From: CAZKVJ01 sp964556225
GTDB lineage: Bacteria > Actinomycetota > Acidimicrobiia > Acidimicrobiales > Ilumatobacteraceae
Direction of reading: 5' to 3'
Length of the DNA: 64,000 bases
Assembly: GCA_964556225.1 (NCBI GenBank)
Contig: CAZKVJ010000013.1
Location: forward strand, 1-64,000
The notes under the pieces were generated by a model. The model saw nothing but the letters and a program-made list of their open reading frames with translations. It ran no database searches and was not told where the DNA came from. This document shows positions 56,435 through 64,000 of the stretch, piece by piece. The translations under genes were made by a program, and so were the position numbers. How positions within the stretch are numbered: position 1 is the first letter of the stretch; each line of letters starts with the position of its first letter.

Positions 56435-56874
56435 GACTCGGCGCGGGTCTTCAGCTCTTTGAGCGTGTTGAGGATGCGCACCTCGGCGCGGCGCTTGACG
56501 AACCCGGGGAGCGGCACCACCAGCTCGACCGAGAGGTCGTAGACGACGTGGGTGTGCCCGTTGTCGTCCGGCTCGAACAGGTAGGCGCCGTCGATGGCCC
56601 GCATGATGTCGCCCTTGACCATCGACCAGGTCATCCGAAGGGGAGCGCCCTCGTAGTCGTAGGCCAGGGTGTAGTGGGTGCTGCGCCCGAGCGCCGAGGC
56701 CCGGTACTCGACGAGTGTCGCCCGGCCCTGGTCGTCGCGCTCGCGCACGACCGCCTCTTTCACGTCGCGTGCCCACTCCGGGTAGCGCTCGAAGTCGGTG
56801 GCGACCTCGAAGCACCGCTCGGGTGTGGCCAGGATGGTCGTGGTCTGCGTGGCCTGCTCAGCCATGGGGGGCAT
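56431..56874 (-). CDS. SRPBCC (START/polyketide cyclase-like) protein
   Basis: A 147-residue protein of the helix-grip fold family that binds hydrophobic ligands in a deep cavity. The N-terminal ATQTTTILATPERCFEVATDFERYPEWARDVKEAVV and the VVYDLSVELVVPLPGFVKRRAEVRILNTLKELK tail are typical of actinobacterial members with no known substrate. The ATG at 56874 has ggag upstream; an ATG at 56865 is the alternative. It overlaps the membrane-protein gene by 17 nt and the ROK gene by 4 nt. Confidence 0.85.
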   Translation of the reverse strand: MPPMAEQATQTTTILATPERCFEVATDFERYPEWARDVKEAVVRERDDQGRATLVEYRASALGRSTHYTLAYDYEGAPLRMTWSMVKGDIMRAIDGAYLFEPDDNGHTHVVYDLSVELVVPLPGFVKRRAEVRILNTLKELKTRAES

Positions 56875-57412
56875 TCTGCTCCATCTCGGGCTCGGGCGGG
56901 GGGACGCCGCCGGCCGGTTCGGGGGGGTTGGGTGCGGTGTCGGCGCGCCGGCGGGGCTCGAAGCGGCCGTGGAGGGCCGCCCACAGCCCGTTCATCCCCA
57001 GGCCGAACATGGGCACGAGCACTCCGAACGCGAGCGTGCTGCCGGCCTGACCGTCGGTGGACGGCCGGGCGATCGCGGTGGCCAGCGCGACGATGGTCTG
57101 CACCGCCAGCGCGCCGTTCATGCGGTTGCGCACGGCACGGGGCACGGCCGAGCCCATCAGCAGGTACAGCTGTGACACCGCGATCTCGTCGGTTCGGCTG
57201 CGCTGCACCGCAACCCAGTAGCTCCACGCGAACGCCCCGATGCCGACGGCGAACAGCACCAACGACACGACCACCCCTTGGAGCCGGAAGGGGTCGGTGA
57301 ACACGGCGGCTGCGAGCACAGCGCTCACCGTGAACACCGCGGTGCCCACCAGGTCGGCGCGCACGATGGCCCGCCCGTCACGCATCTCGCGATCCATCTC
57401 ACCGCCCATCAT
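56858..57412 (-). CDS. Four-helix integral membrane protein
   Basis: A 184-residue hypothetical membrane protein with hydrophobic segments near residues 22-40, 45-68, 97-115 and 128-148 (for example GVVVSLVLFAVGIGAFAWSYWVAV and LAFGVLVPMFGLGMNGLWAAL) and a Pro/Glu-rich cytoplasmic tail. It has the look of an actinobacterial conserved family, but I cannot name it. ATG at 57412 overlaps the glycosyltransferase stop; it is encoded between the glycosyltransferase and the SRPBCC protein. Confidence 0.78.
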   Translation of the reverse strand: MMGGEMDREMRDGRAIVRADLVGTAVFTVSAVLAAAVFTDPFRLQGVVVSLVLFAVGIGAFAWSYWVAVQRSRTDEIAVSQLYLLMGSAVPRAVRNRMNGALAVQTIVALATAIARPSTDGQAGSTLAFGVLVPMFGLGMNGLWAALHGRFEPRRRADTAPNPPEPAGGVPPPEPEMEQNAPHG

Positions 57413-58530
57413 GGCAGTGCCCCCAGCGCCCGGCCGAGGCGCTCGGCCAGCACGTCGTAGGAGAACTCGGCCACCGCCCGGGCCCGTGCCGCAACCCCCA
57501 TGGCCGCCCGCCGGGCCGGGTCGTCGAGCAGCGCCTCGATCGCCTCCGCTGCCTCGACGGGGTCGTCGGGGTGGCGCACCACGAAGCCGGTCTCGCCGTC
57601 GGCCACCGCCTCGGCCGCGCCGCCGCTGTGGCCGGCCACCTGGGGGACACCGCAGGCTGCCGCCTCGACGAACACGATCCCGAAGCCCTCCTGCTCGAGC
57701 CCGCCCCAGCGGTTGCGGCACAGCATCACCGAGACGTCGGCACTGGCGTACAGCGCCGGCAGGTCGTCGTTGGGGACGCGCCCGAGGAACCGAACCGGCG
57801 CCTTCAGCTCGGCGGCCAGCCGCCGCAGGCGGGGCTCGTCGCGTCCCGAGCCGGCGATGGCGAGCAGCAGGTTCGGACGATGGTCGGACAGCAGCGAGAC
57901 GGCCCGGATGGCGGTGTCGAAGCCCTTGCGGGGCACCAGCCGGCTGACCGACAGGACCAGCTCGGCTTCGGGCGGCAGCCCGAGGCGGGCGCGGGTGGCC
58001 GCTCGCTCGCCGTCCGACATGGGGTGGAAGCGCTCGACGTCGACGCCCGGCGGCACGATCGTGATCGGCAGGTCGCGTCCGGTCGCGTGGTGCGCCTCGG
58101 CCGCCGGATAGCCGCCGGCCGCGACGATGTGGCGGGCCCGGGTCAACACGGCGGCGAGCGCCTGGCGGCTGCCGGGGAGCCGCCCCGGCACGGTCACCTC
58201 GGCCCCGTGCAGCACGACGTCGTACGGCAGCGCGAGCGACGGCCCGACCAGGCCGAGCGGCACGGCGGGGTCGATGACGACCAGCTCGGCGCCCACGTCG
58301 CGGGCCATCTGGTCGATGCGGCGGACCATCAGGGGGTGCGGCAGCAGCACCGGCTCGCGCACCCGCTCGATGCGGAACGGCTGGGCGGCGTCGAAGGCGC
58401 GGGCACCTCGGTACGGGCTGGTGAGCACCGCGAACCGGTCCGGCGGCAGGCGCCGCCACCACTCCCACAGCAGCGACTGGATGCCGCCGATCTTGGGCGG
58501 GAAGTCGTTCGTGACGAGGAGGTGCTTCAT
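57409..58530 (-). CDS. GT4 glycosyltransferase, PimB-like
   Basis: A 373-residue GT-B glycosyltransferase resembling mannosyltransferases of phosphatidylinositol mannoside or lipomannan synthesis. The N-terminus LLVTNDFPPKIGGIQSLLWEWWRRL, the LSVSRLVPRKGFDTAIRA donor motif and the RNRWGGLEQEGFGIVFVEAAACGVPQVAGHSGGAAEAV segment with the EGFGIVxxEA signature are characteristic. It probably uses GDP-mannose at the inner membrane, consistent with the mannosyltransferase at 45719-46489. The ATG at 58530 overlaps the queG stop. Confidence 0.85.
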   Translation of the reverse strand: MKHLLVTNDFPPKIGGIQSLLWEWWRRLPPDRFAVLTSPYRGARAFDAAQPFRIERVREPVLLPHPLMVRRIDQMARDVGAELVVIDPAVPLGLVGPSLALPYDVVLHGAEVTVPGRLPGSRQALAAVLTRARHIVAAGGYPAAEAHHATGRDLPITIVPPGVDVERFHPMSDGERAATRARLGLPPEAELVLSVSRLVPRKGFDTAIRAVSLLSDHRPNLLLAIAGSGRDEPRLRRLAAELKAPVRFLGRVPNDDLPALYASADVSVMLCRNRWGGLEQEGFGIVFVEAAACGVPQVAGHSGGAAEAVADGETGFVVRHPDDPVEAAEAIEALLDDPARRAAMGVAARARAVAEFSYDVLAERLGRALGALP

Positions 58531-59645
58531 CGCACGGGTTCCGCCCTCGTGGCGACGTGCGCCAGCTCGTCGGCCACGCTCTGGTCCGGGTCGTGGGCGG
58601 GCAGCAGGTCGTGCCGGCCGAGGCGCGCAGCGGCCCACACGGCGTGCGAGCGCAGCATCGGGTCCGGGTCGGCGAGGTACCGACGCAGCCGCACGGCGGT
58701 GGCCGGGTCGGCGCCGTCGCCGACGTTGCCGAGCACCACCAGCGCGTTGCGGCGCAGCCATCGGGGATCGCGCTGGGGCACGTACCACCGCCCGTAGCGC
58801 TGCAGCAGCGCAGCGTCGCCGGCGTCGAGCAGGTCGCCCACCAGGACCCACGCGTGCACGTCGGCCCCTGCGGGTACGGCGGCCGGGTGGGTCGATCCCC
58901 AGCGCAGCGTCGGCGGGCAGACCTCCTGACAGTCGTCGCAGCCGTAGATGCGCTCGCCGAGAGCCTCGCGGTGCTCGCGGGGGAACGGCCCCGGCTTCTG
59001 CACCAGCCAGGCCAGGCACCTCGCCGCGTCGACCACCCCGGGAGCCACGATGGCGCCGGTGGGACAGGCATCGATGCAGCGCCGGCACGATCCGCATCCG
59101 TCGGCGGCCGGCTCGGTGGCCGCCGGCAGCTGCGCCGTGGTGACCACACACCCGAGGACGAACCAGCTCCCGGCCCCATCGACCAGCAGGTTGGCGTTCT
59201 TGCCGTACCAGCCGAGACCGGCCCGCCACGCCACCTCACGGTCGACGACCGCGTTGTCGTCGGCGAACACCACGGCCTTCCAGCCGTCGGCGCGAAGACG
59301 CTCGGCGATCGCCCACAGCCCGCGCCGCAGCTCGGCGTAGTGGTCGACCCACGCGTAGCGGGCCACTCGGGCCGCCGGCCCGTCCGGCGGCGCCGGCCGC
59401 ACCAGCGCGTAGCTGCGGGCGCCGACGACGATGGAGCGGGCGCCGGCCACGGCCCGGCCGGGGTCGCTCGAGCGGTCCGGGTTGCGGTACGTGAACTGCA
59501 TGCCGTCGTGCAGGCCGGCGTCGCGCCGCTCGTGCAGCACCCGGCGGGCCCGCTCCAGCACGTCGGCCGTGGTCACCCCGACCCGGTCGATCCCGTGGGA
59601 GCGGCCGATGGCGACGAGCTCGTCGACGTACTCATCCGGCGGCAC
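58527..59645 (-). CDS. queG: Epoxyqueuosine reductase QueG
   Basis: Cobalamin- and iron-sulfur-dependent enzyme that performs the last step of queuosine synthesis in tRNA. The 372-residue protein has RYAWVDHYAELRRGL, WYGKNANLL, the two 4Fe-4S motifs CGSCRRCIDACPTGAI and YGCDDCQEVCP, and a C-terminal HEAT-like repeat (RWLRRNALVVLGNVGDGADPATAVRLRRYLADPDPMLRSHAVWAAARLG). GTG at 59645 overlaps the small Cys-rich gene by 14 nt. Other queuosine genes are not in the window. Confidence 0.94.
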   Translation of the reverse strand: MPPDEYVDELVAIGRSHGIDRVGVTTADVLERARRVLHERRDAGLHDGMQFTYRNPDRSSDPGRAVAGARSIVVGARSYALVRPAPPDGPAARVARYAWVDHYAELRRGLWAIAERLRADGWKAVVFADDNAVVDREVAWRAGLGWYGKNANLLVDGAGSWFVLGCVVTTAQLPAATEPAADGCGSCRRCIDACPTGAIVAPGVVDAARCLAWLVQKPGPFPREHREALGERIYGCDDCQEVCPPTLRWGSTHPAAVPAGADVHAWVLVGDLLDAGDAALLQRYGRWYVPQRDPRWLRRNALVVLGNVGDGADPATAVRLRRYLADPDPMLRSHAVWAAARLGRHDLLPAHDPDQSVADELAHVATRAEPVR

Positions 59646-59862
59646 GGTGCCGAAGCGTAGGCACCAAGCCTGCCTCTCCGAGCAGGCGCACCGCGTTCGC
59701 CTCGTCGGCGTCGAGCTCGAGTGGGCCGTCGTCGCGATCGCACACGAACGTCACCACGCAGTCGTGGCAGTCCGACGTGGCCCGCATCACGCAGCGCTCG
59801 CAGCTGATGGTGAGGACCTCGCCCCGGCCGGTCGAGATGTGGCTGATGTTGGTGACGGTCAC
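59632..59862 (-). CDS. Small cysteine-rich protein, probable metal binder
   Basis: A 76-residue protein with SCERCVMRATSDCHDCVVTFVCD, five cysteines in about 20 residues, likely binding zinc or an iron-sulfur cluster. The C-terminal part is acidic, then ADEANAVRLLGEAGLVPTL. I do not recognise a named family. GTG at 59862 begins the conserved-looking sequence. It overlaps queG by 14 nt and is probably cotranscribed, so a link to queG or cluster handling is possible but unproven. Confidence 0.72.
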   Translation of the reverse strand: MTVTNISHISTGRGEVLTISCERCVMRATSDCHDCVVTFVCDRDDGPLELDADEANAVRLLGEAGLVPTLRHRAAG

Positions 59863-59949
59863 GGTTGCTCGCTTCCCGGGTGCCGCCCCACGGCGGCCAC
59901 CCACTCGGGCTCCACCCGCCGCGCATGGTGGCAGCAGGGTGGTGCAGGG

Positions 59950-59997
59950 TTCCCCCCTCCCCCGCTTCCCCCCGGGGAGGAGGAGGGAGGGAGAGGG
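59950..59997. other. Polypyrimidine/polypurine tract between two leftward genes
   Basis: A run of C/T followed by G/A (cccctcccccgcttcccc, then ggggaggaggagggaggg) lies directly downstream of the NYN gene. It can fold imperfectly and could end transcription, but has no T tract. The remaining part of the 137-bp gap (59863-59949) shows nothing else. Confidence 0.5.
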
Positions 59998-59999
59998 CG

Positions 60000-61250
60000 T
60001 CAGCGGCGGGCGAGGGCGAGGAGCTGGGCGGAGCGGACCACGGTGGCGCCCTTCGCCCGAACGCTGGCGGCCAGCTCACGGTCGTCGGTGACGACGACCA
60101 CCGGCACCGCCACCGGCAGGGCGCCGACCTCGTCACGCACGACGTCGTCGGCGATCGTGCCTGCGGGCGAGAACACCACCCGGGCCAGCCGGCGCCGGAC
60201 CGGCACCACGACGTCGGCGCCGTCGAACACCACCACGATGCGCGTCAGCAGCCGCCGCACGAGGTCGTCGACCGCGTCGAGGCAGCGCTCACGCTGGTCT
60301 TCGAGCGCGAGGTCCGGCCACCCGAGCTTGGCCACGTTGTAGCCGTCGACGATCGCGACCACCCCCGGGACCCGCAGGAGGTGACGCGTCGCTTCGACCG
60401 AGTCGGCGGTCAGGCCCGGCGGGATCGCGATCGGCACCCGGGCGGCTCGCCGTGCCGCCGGGGGAGGTGGGACGATCGCCGACGCCACCTCCTGGAGCGA
60501 CCCGGCCAGTCGCGCGATGGAGCCCGACGCGCGGCGCACGGCCGCCGCTGCCGCGTCGACGTCGGCGCGCTCGGCGAGGAGCTCGTCGCGCACCGCCGCC
60601 ACCATCGCCAGCTCCTCCTCGAGCTCAGCGACGCGCCGCTCCGCAGCCGCCAGGTCGGCCGACCACCGCTCGCTCTCGCCGCCGGCCGCCTCCTCGACGG
60701 CCGCCAGCCGCCGCTGGGCCGCCGCCGCCTGCGCTTCGGCCGACTCGGCCCGCCGGCGCGCCTGGTCGCGCTCGTCCTCGGCGGCCGCGCGCCGGGACTG
60801 CTCGCGGCGCAGCTCGTGGCGGACGACGGCGAGCTCGGCCTGGGATCGCTGTGCCGCCTGCTCGGCCGCCTCGCGCCGGCGCTCCAGCCGGCGCAGCGCA
60901 GCGTCCTCGGTGCCCTCGACCGCCGCACCGGGCACCGCCGCCGCCTGCAGCAGCTCTGACACCCGCCGGCGCCAGCCGTCGGGACGGGTGAGCCACACCG
61001 TGCCGAGCTCCCCCAGCAGCTCGGCGCCGTCGGCGGCGGCCGCCGCCACACGCGCCCGGAACGCCTCGTCGCCGTCGAGTGCCCGCCGGACGTTGCCCAG
61101 CTCGGCGTTCGGCAGCCTCGCTGCGCGCATCGCCTTGCGCATCACCTCCGGTGGCGACACGGGCGGACGCATCCGCGTCCCCGCCTTGGCCACCTCGAAC
61201 GCCAGCTCGAGCACCGGCCGCAGCTGCTCGTCGGTCGGCTGGCGGCTCAT
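60000..61250 (-). CDS. NYN-domain protein with long coiled coil (YacP-like, putative ribonuclease)
   Basis: A 416-residue protein: helical N-terminal 110 residues, a long Ala/Glu/Arg coiled coil (about 115-245), then a C-terminal PIN-like NYN domain. The NYN core has VDGYNVAKLGWPDL, IVVVFDGADV, VVFSPAGTIADDVVRDEV and VVTDDRELAASVRAKGATVV, retaining the acidic residues expected for metal-dependent RNase activity. Family members in other bacteria cut RNA on or near ribosomes, but the target here is unknown. It lies 10 nt downstream of the zinc-ribbon gene. Confidence 0.85.
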   Translation of the reverse strand: MSRQPTDEQLRPVLELAFEVAKAGTRMRPPVSPPEVMRKAMRAARLPNAELGNVRRALDGDEAFRARVAAAAADGAELLGELGTVWLTRPDGWRRRVSELLQAAAVPGAAVEGTEDAALRRLERRREAAEQAAQRSQAELAVVRHELRREQSRRAAAEDERDQARRRAESAEAQAAAAQRRLAAVEEAAGGESERWSADLAAAERRVAELEEELAMVAAVRDELLAERADVDAAAAAVRRASGSIARLAGSLQEVASAIVPPPPAARRAARVPIAIPPGLTADSVEATRHLLRVPGVVAIVDGYNVAKLGWPDLALEDQRERCLDAVDDLVRRLLTRIVVVFDGADVVVPVRRRLARVVFSPAGTIADDVVRDEVGALPVAVPVVVVTDDRELAASVRAKGATVVRSAQLLALARR

Positions 61251-61260
61251 CGACCACCGC

Positions 61261-61482
61261 TCACGGACCGTCGTCGGCGGGCAGCTCGTCGACCTGGCCG
61301 ACCGGGCCGCACCAACGACAGGTGACGGACTCCACGGCGTCGTCGAGGATCTCCGTCTCCTCGACCGCCAGCTCGCCTCCGGTGGAGTAGTGGTGGAAGC
61401 TGCGGGTGCGAGTGGTGCGCACCACGTCGAAGCGGGTGAGGTTGCCGCACGAGCGGCACCGGTACCGGACGGGCGGGGTCAC
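61261..61482 (-). CDS. Small zinc-ribbon protein
   Basis: A 73-residue protein with two zinc knuckles, YRCRSCGNLTRFD near the start and VTCRWCGPVGQVDEL near the end, likely one zinc ribbon. Function unknown. GTG at 61482 lies 6 nt after a minus-strand tacgat, with no Shine-Dalgarno. It is likely cotranscribed with the NYN gene and is divergent from the fused nuclease gene. Confidence 0.75.
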   Translation of the reverse strand: MTPPVRYRCRSCGNLTRFDVVRTTRTRSFHHYSTGGELAVEETEILDDAVESVTCRWCGPVGQVDELPADDGP

Positions 61483-61488
61483 GGCGGC

Positions 61489-61494
61489 ATCGTA
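61489..61494 (-). promoter_or_regulatory. Candidate -10 for the leaderless zinc-ribbon/NYN transcript
   Basis: Minus-strand tacgat, 6 nt before the GTG at 61482. Confidence 0.45.
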
Positions 61495-61509
61495 GCCGGG
61501 CGCTGGTGC

Positions 61510-61539
61510 TTGACAGGCGAACACCTGTTCCCCCACAGT
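61510..61539 (+). promoter_or_regulatory. Promoter with candidate LexA (SOS) box
   Basis: A -35-like ttgaca (61510-61515) and a -10-like cacagt (61534-61539) are 18 bp apart; the -10 ends 6 nt before the GTG at 61546. Between them lies cgaacacctgttcc (61518-61531), close to the Gram-positive LexA consensus CGAAC-N4-GTTC. The position would let LexA block RNA polymerase. Confidence 0.6.
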
Positions 61540-61545
61540 GGCGCG

Positions 61546-63180
61546 GTGCAGCGAAGCTTCGACGATCTGCTCCAGGAGCGGGGCACGCCACTGTGGGACG
61601 TGACGTTCGCCGTGGTCGACCTCGAGACCACCGGCGGCGCGCCGGCCGAGGACCGCATCACCGAGATCGGTGCCGTCAAGGTCCGCGGCGGCGAGTGCCT
61701 CGGAACGTTCCAGACCCTGGTCAACCCCGGGCGAGCCATCCCCCCTCAGATCACCGTGCTGACGGGCATCAGCGAGTGCATGGTCGCCACCGCCCCCCGC
61801 ATCGAGACGGTCCTGCCGGCGCTGTCGGAGTTCATCGGCGACGCCGTCGTCGTCGGCCACAACGTGCGCTTCGACGTCGGATTCCTCGACGCCGCCCTCA
61901 CCCGGCGAGGCGACCCGCGCCTGCGCGGCCCGTTCGTCGACACGTGCACCCTCGCCCGGCGCCTCGTGCGCGACGAGGTCCCCGACTGCCGCCTCGGCAC
62001 GCTCGCCAGCCGCTACCGACTCGACCACCGCCCCTCGCACCGGGCGCTCGACGACGCCCTCGCCACCGCCGACCTGCTCCACCTGCTGCTCGAACGAGCC
62101 GCCGGGTTCGGGGTGAGCGGCCTCGACGACCTGCTCGGCCTGCCCCGCCTCGACGGACACCCTCAGGCTCGCAAGCTGCGCCTGACCGAATCCCTCCCCC
62201 GCTGCCCTGGCGTCTACCTGTTCTGTGGCGATCGGGGCGAGGTGCTCTACGTGGGCAAGGCCACGAACCTGCGCCAGCGGGTCCGCAGCTACTTCTCCAC
62301 CAACGAGGACCGCCGCCGCACCGCGGCCATGCTGCGCGAGGCCCGCGAGATCCGCCACACACCCACACCCGACCCGCTCAGCGCCGCGGTGCTCGAGACC
62401 CGCCTGCTCCACCAGCTCACCCCCCGCTACAACCGCCAGGGCACCCGCTGGGAGCGCTCCGCCTACGTCCGCCTCGACGACACCGAGCGCTATCCCCGGT
62501 TGTCCGTGGTGCGCCGGCCGGGACGCTCGGGGCTGCACCTGGGCCCGCTCCCGTCGCACGCCAGCGCCGCCGTGGTCTGCGAGGCGATCAACAGCGTGGT
62601 CCCGCTGCGCCGCTGCACCGGGCGCATCTCCCGCTCCCACCGCCCGGAACCGGACGCCACGCCGTGCACCGCGGCCCAGCTGGGCGTGGCGTTCTGCCCG
62701 TGCGCCCACGAGCCACCGCCCGGTGCGTACGAGGCCGCGGTCGAGTCGGCCCGGCGCATCCTGCGCGGCGACGCCGCCCACGCCCTGGCAGCGCTCGGCG
62801 ACCGGATGTGGGCACTCGCCGGCTCCCAGCGCTACGAGGAGGCGGGCATGGTCCGCGACCGGATGCAGTCCCTGGAGCACGCCGTGCGCCGACAGTCCCG
62901 CCTCGAGACCCTGCGCCGGGCCGGCACGGTGGTGGTCTCCGACGGCCGGCTCAGCTGGCGCCTTTCCCGCGGCACCCTCGACGCCGTGCTCGTCGACGGG
63001 GCGTGGACCCCCCTCGACCTCCCGGCCCCGGATCCCGGCCCGCTCGACACGCCGGTCCCTCCAGAGGCCGCCGACGAGCTGCTTTGCATCGCCCGCCACC
63101 TCGACGATGCCGCCGGACGCCTGCACGTGGTGCACTGCGACGGCGAGTGGACGCTGGCGCTGCACGGCCTCGCAGCCTGA
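61546..63180 (+). CDS. DEDDh exonuclease fused to a GIY-YIG (UvrC/Cho-like) nuclease domain
   Basis: A 544-residue protein with two nuclease modules. The N-terminal DnaQ/epsilon-like exonuclease has VVDLETTGG (Asp25, Glu27), VVVGHNVRFDVGFLD and the HRALDDALATADLL motif with its catalytic His and Asp. The middle GIY-YIG domain begins GVYLFCGDRGEVLYVGKATNLRQRVRSYF (about residue 222). A UvrC-like region with a Cys cluster (CTAAQLGVAFCPCAHEPP) and a UVR-like SQRYEEAGMVRDRM helix follows. Similar fusions exist in mycobacteria. Repair of damaged DNA is likely. GTG at 61546; probably SOS-controlled. Confidence 0.9.
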   Translation: MQRSFDDLLQERGTPLWDVTFAVVDLETTGGAPAEDRITEIGAVKVRGGECLGTFQTLVNPGRAIPPQITVLTGISECMVATAPRIETVLPALSEFIGDAVVVGHNVRFDVGFLDAALTRRGDPRLRGPFVDTCTLARRLVRDEVPDCRLGTLASRYRLDHRPSHRALDDALATADLLHLLLERAAGFGVSGLDDLLGLPRLDGHPQARKLRLTESLPRCPGVYLFCGDRGEVLYVGKATNLRQRVRSYFSTNEDRRRTAAMLREAREIRHTPTPDPLSAAVLETRLLHQLTPRYNRQGTRWERSAYVRLDDTERYPRLSVVRRPGRSGLHLGPLPSHASAAVVCEAINSVVPLRRCTGRISRSHRPEPDATPCTAAQLGVAFCPCAHEPPPGAYEAAVESARRILRGDAAHALAALGDRMWALAGSQRYEEAGMVRDRMQSLEHAVRRQSRLETLRRAGTVVVSDGRLSWRLSRGTLDAVLVDGAWTPLDLPAPDPGPLDTPVPPEAADELLCIARHLDDAAGRLHVVHCDGEWTLALHGLAA

Positions 63181-63208
63181 CGCCGGCCGCCGCGGCGGAC
63201 CCGCGCCG

Positions 63209-64000
63209 TCAGCGGTGATCGGTCGCGGCCGCCGCCGATGCGCTCCGGCGCACCAGCGCGTCGAGCGCCGCCGCCGCCGCGCCGCTGTCGATCGAACGGC
63301 GAGCGTGCTCGAGCCCCTCGGCCAGGTCGGCCGCGACGCCGGTCACCACGAACCCGGCCGCCGCGTTCAGCAGCACGACATCACGCACCGGCCCGTACAC
63401 ACCGCCCACCACGCGGTGCACCACGTCGGCGTTGGCGCGCCGGTCGCCGCCACGCAGGTCGGCGAGCGTGGCCACTTCCAAGCCGAGGTCGCGCGGGTCG
63501 ACCACACCGGTGACCAGCTCACCGCCGACCACCTCCAGCACGTCGTTGGGCCCGGTGGTGGACAGCTCGTCGAGCCCGCCGTGGCCGTGCACGATCCACG
63601 CCCGGCGCACGCCCCGTGCCGCCAGGGCCAGCGCCATCCGCTCCGCGAAGGCCGGATTGCCGACGCCGACCACCATGTACGGGACCGCCGCCGGGTTGGC
63701 CATCGGCCCGAGCAGGTTGAACGCCGTCGGGACGCCGATCTCGCGCCGGGACGGCCCCGCGTGGCGAAACGCCGGGTGGAACCGCGGGGCGAAGCAGAAC
63801 CCGATGCCGGCCGCCTCGATGCAGGCCAGCACCCCCTCCGGACCGAGCTCCACCACCACGCCCAGCTCCTCGAGCACGTCGGCCGTGCCGCACTGCGACG
63901 ACGCCGCCCGGTTGCCGTGCTTGCACACCGGCACGCCGCCCCCGGCCAGCACCAGCGCCGCCATGGTGGAGATGTTCACCGAGTGGCTGCGGTCACCGCC
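63209..64000 (-). CDS. trpD: Anthranilate phosphoribosyltransferase, partial (N-terminus beyond the window)
   Basis: Adds phosphoribose to anthranilate in tryptophan synthesis. About 264 C-terminal residues are present; the N-terminal third lies past 64000. Visible motifs are GDRSHSVNISTMAALVLAGGGVPVCKHGNRAASSQCGTADVLEELG (PRPP-binding region; usual form is GDxxxTFNIS), FAPRFHPAFRHAGPSRREIGVPTAFNLLGPMANPA and VHGHGGLDELSTTGPN. The reading frame is open to the window edge. It is convergent with the fused nuclease gene, with a 28-bp gap that contains nothing notable. Confidence 0.93.
   Translation of the reverse strand, partial: GGDRSHSVNISTMAALVLAGGGVPVCKHGNRAASSQCGTADVLEELGVVVELGPEGVLACIEAAGIGFCFAPRFHPAFRHAGPSRREIGVPTAFNLLGPMANPAAVPYMVVGVGNPAFAERMALALAARGVRRAWIVHGHGGLDELSTTGPNDVLEVVGGELVTGVVDPRDLGLEVATLADLRGGDRRANADVVHRVVGGVYGPVRDVVLLNAAAGFVVTGVAADLAEGLEHARRSIDSGAAAAALDALVRRSASAAAATDHR

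Overview
The window is 64 kb of high-GC chromosomal DNA, densely packed with housekeeping genes. Family content points to an actinobacterium. It encodes MshC (mycothiol synthesis), an NADPH:F420 oxidoreductase, a Bpa-type proteasome activator, an MtrA/MtrB-like two-component pair with a GerMN lipoprotein, SepF, a Wag31-type DivIVA and a eukaryote-like IleS, and the cell-division cluster has no ftsA. A deep branch such as Acidimicrobiia fits, but that placement is inference. I saw no rRNA, tRNA, CRISPR array, insertion sequence or prophage. A run of 100 N (14906-15005) marks an assembly gap inside a repeat-rich gene. No gene-free stretch exceeds about 210 bp.

Layout. 1-12.9 kb: plsC, mshC, F420 reductase, an InhA-like enoyl-ACP reductase coupled to a DUF255 protein, a nitroreductase, an unrecognised protein, dnaE, bpa, a phosphodiesterase-like enzyme and an Rrf2 regulator. 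12.9-23 kb: rluD, lspA, a DksA-like protein lacking its zinc cysteines, yggU, ileS, divIVA, yggT, sepF, yggS, pgeF and ftsZ. 23-37 kb: a continuous dcw cluster read leftward, mraZ-rsmH-ftsL-ftsI-murE-mraY-murD-ftsW-murG-murC-murB-ftsQ-ftsZ, with murF missing. 37-44 kb: an HNH/lipoate-ligase-like/ROK group facing a moxR-DUF58-transglutaminase operon. 44-50 kb: dinB with a polyprenol-phosphate mannosyltransferase, an inositol monophosphatase and the mtrA-mtrB-GerMN operon. 50-64 kb: pfk, glpK, an aminotransferase with an ACT protein, ppa, a ROK kinase, a PimB-like glycosyltransferase, queG, a NYN-domain protein, a fused exonuclease/GIY-YIG nuclease and the C-terminal part of trpD.

Genes in this genome often overlap by four bases (ATGA or GTGA), which suggests translational coupling. 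Many genes that begin a transcript have a TANNNT hexamer only 6-9 nt before the start codon, which suggests leaderless mRNAs.

The most interesting signals are non-coding. A perfect 20-bp inverted repeat has one arm that contains the rsmH ribosome-binding site. A phased GTGGNG array precedes mraZ. A LexA-type box lies between the promoter elements of the fused nuclease gene. A perfect 43-bp palindrome, containing the rluD stop codon, is partly repeated 12.8 kb away next to plsC.
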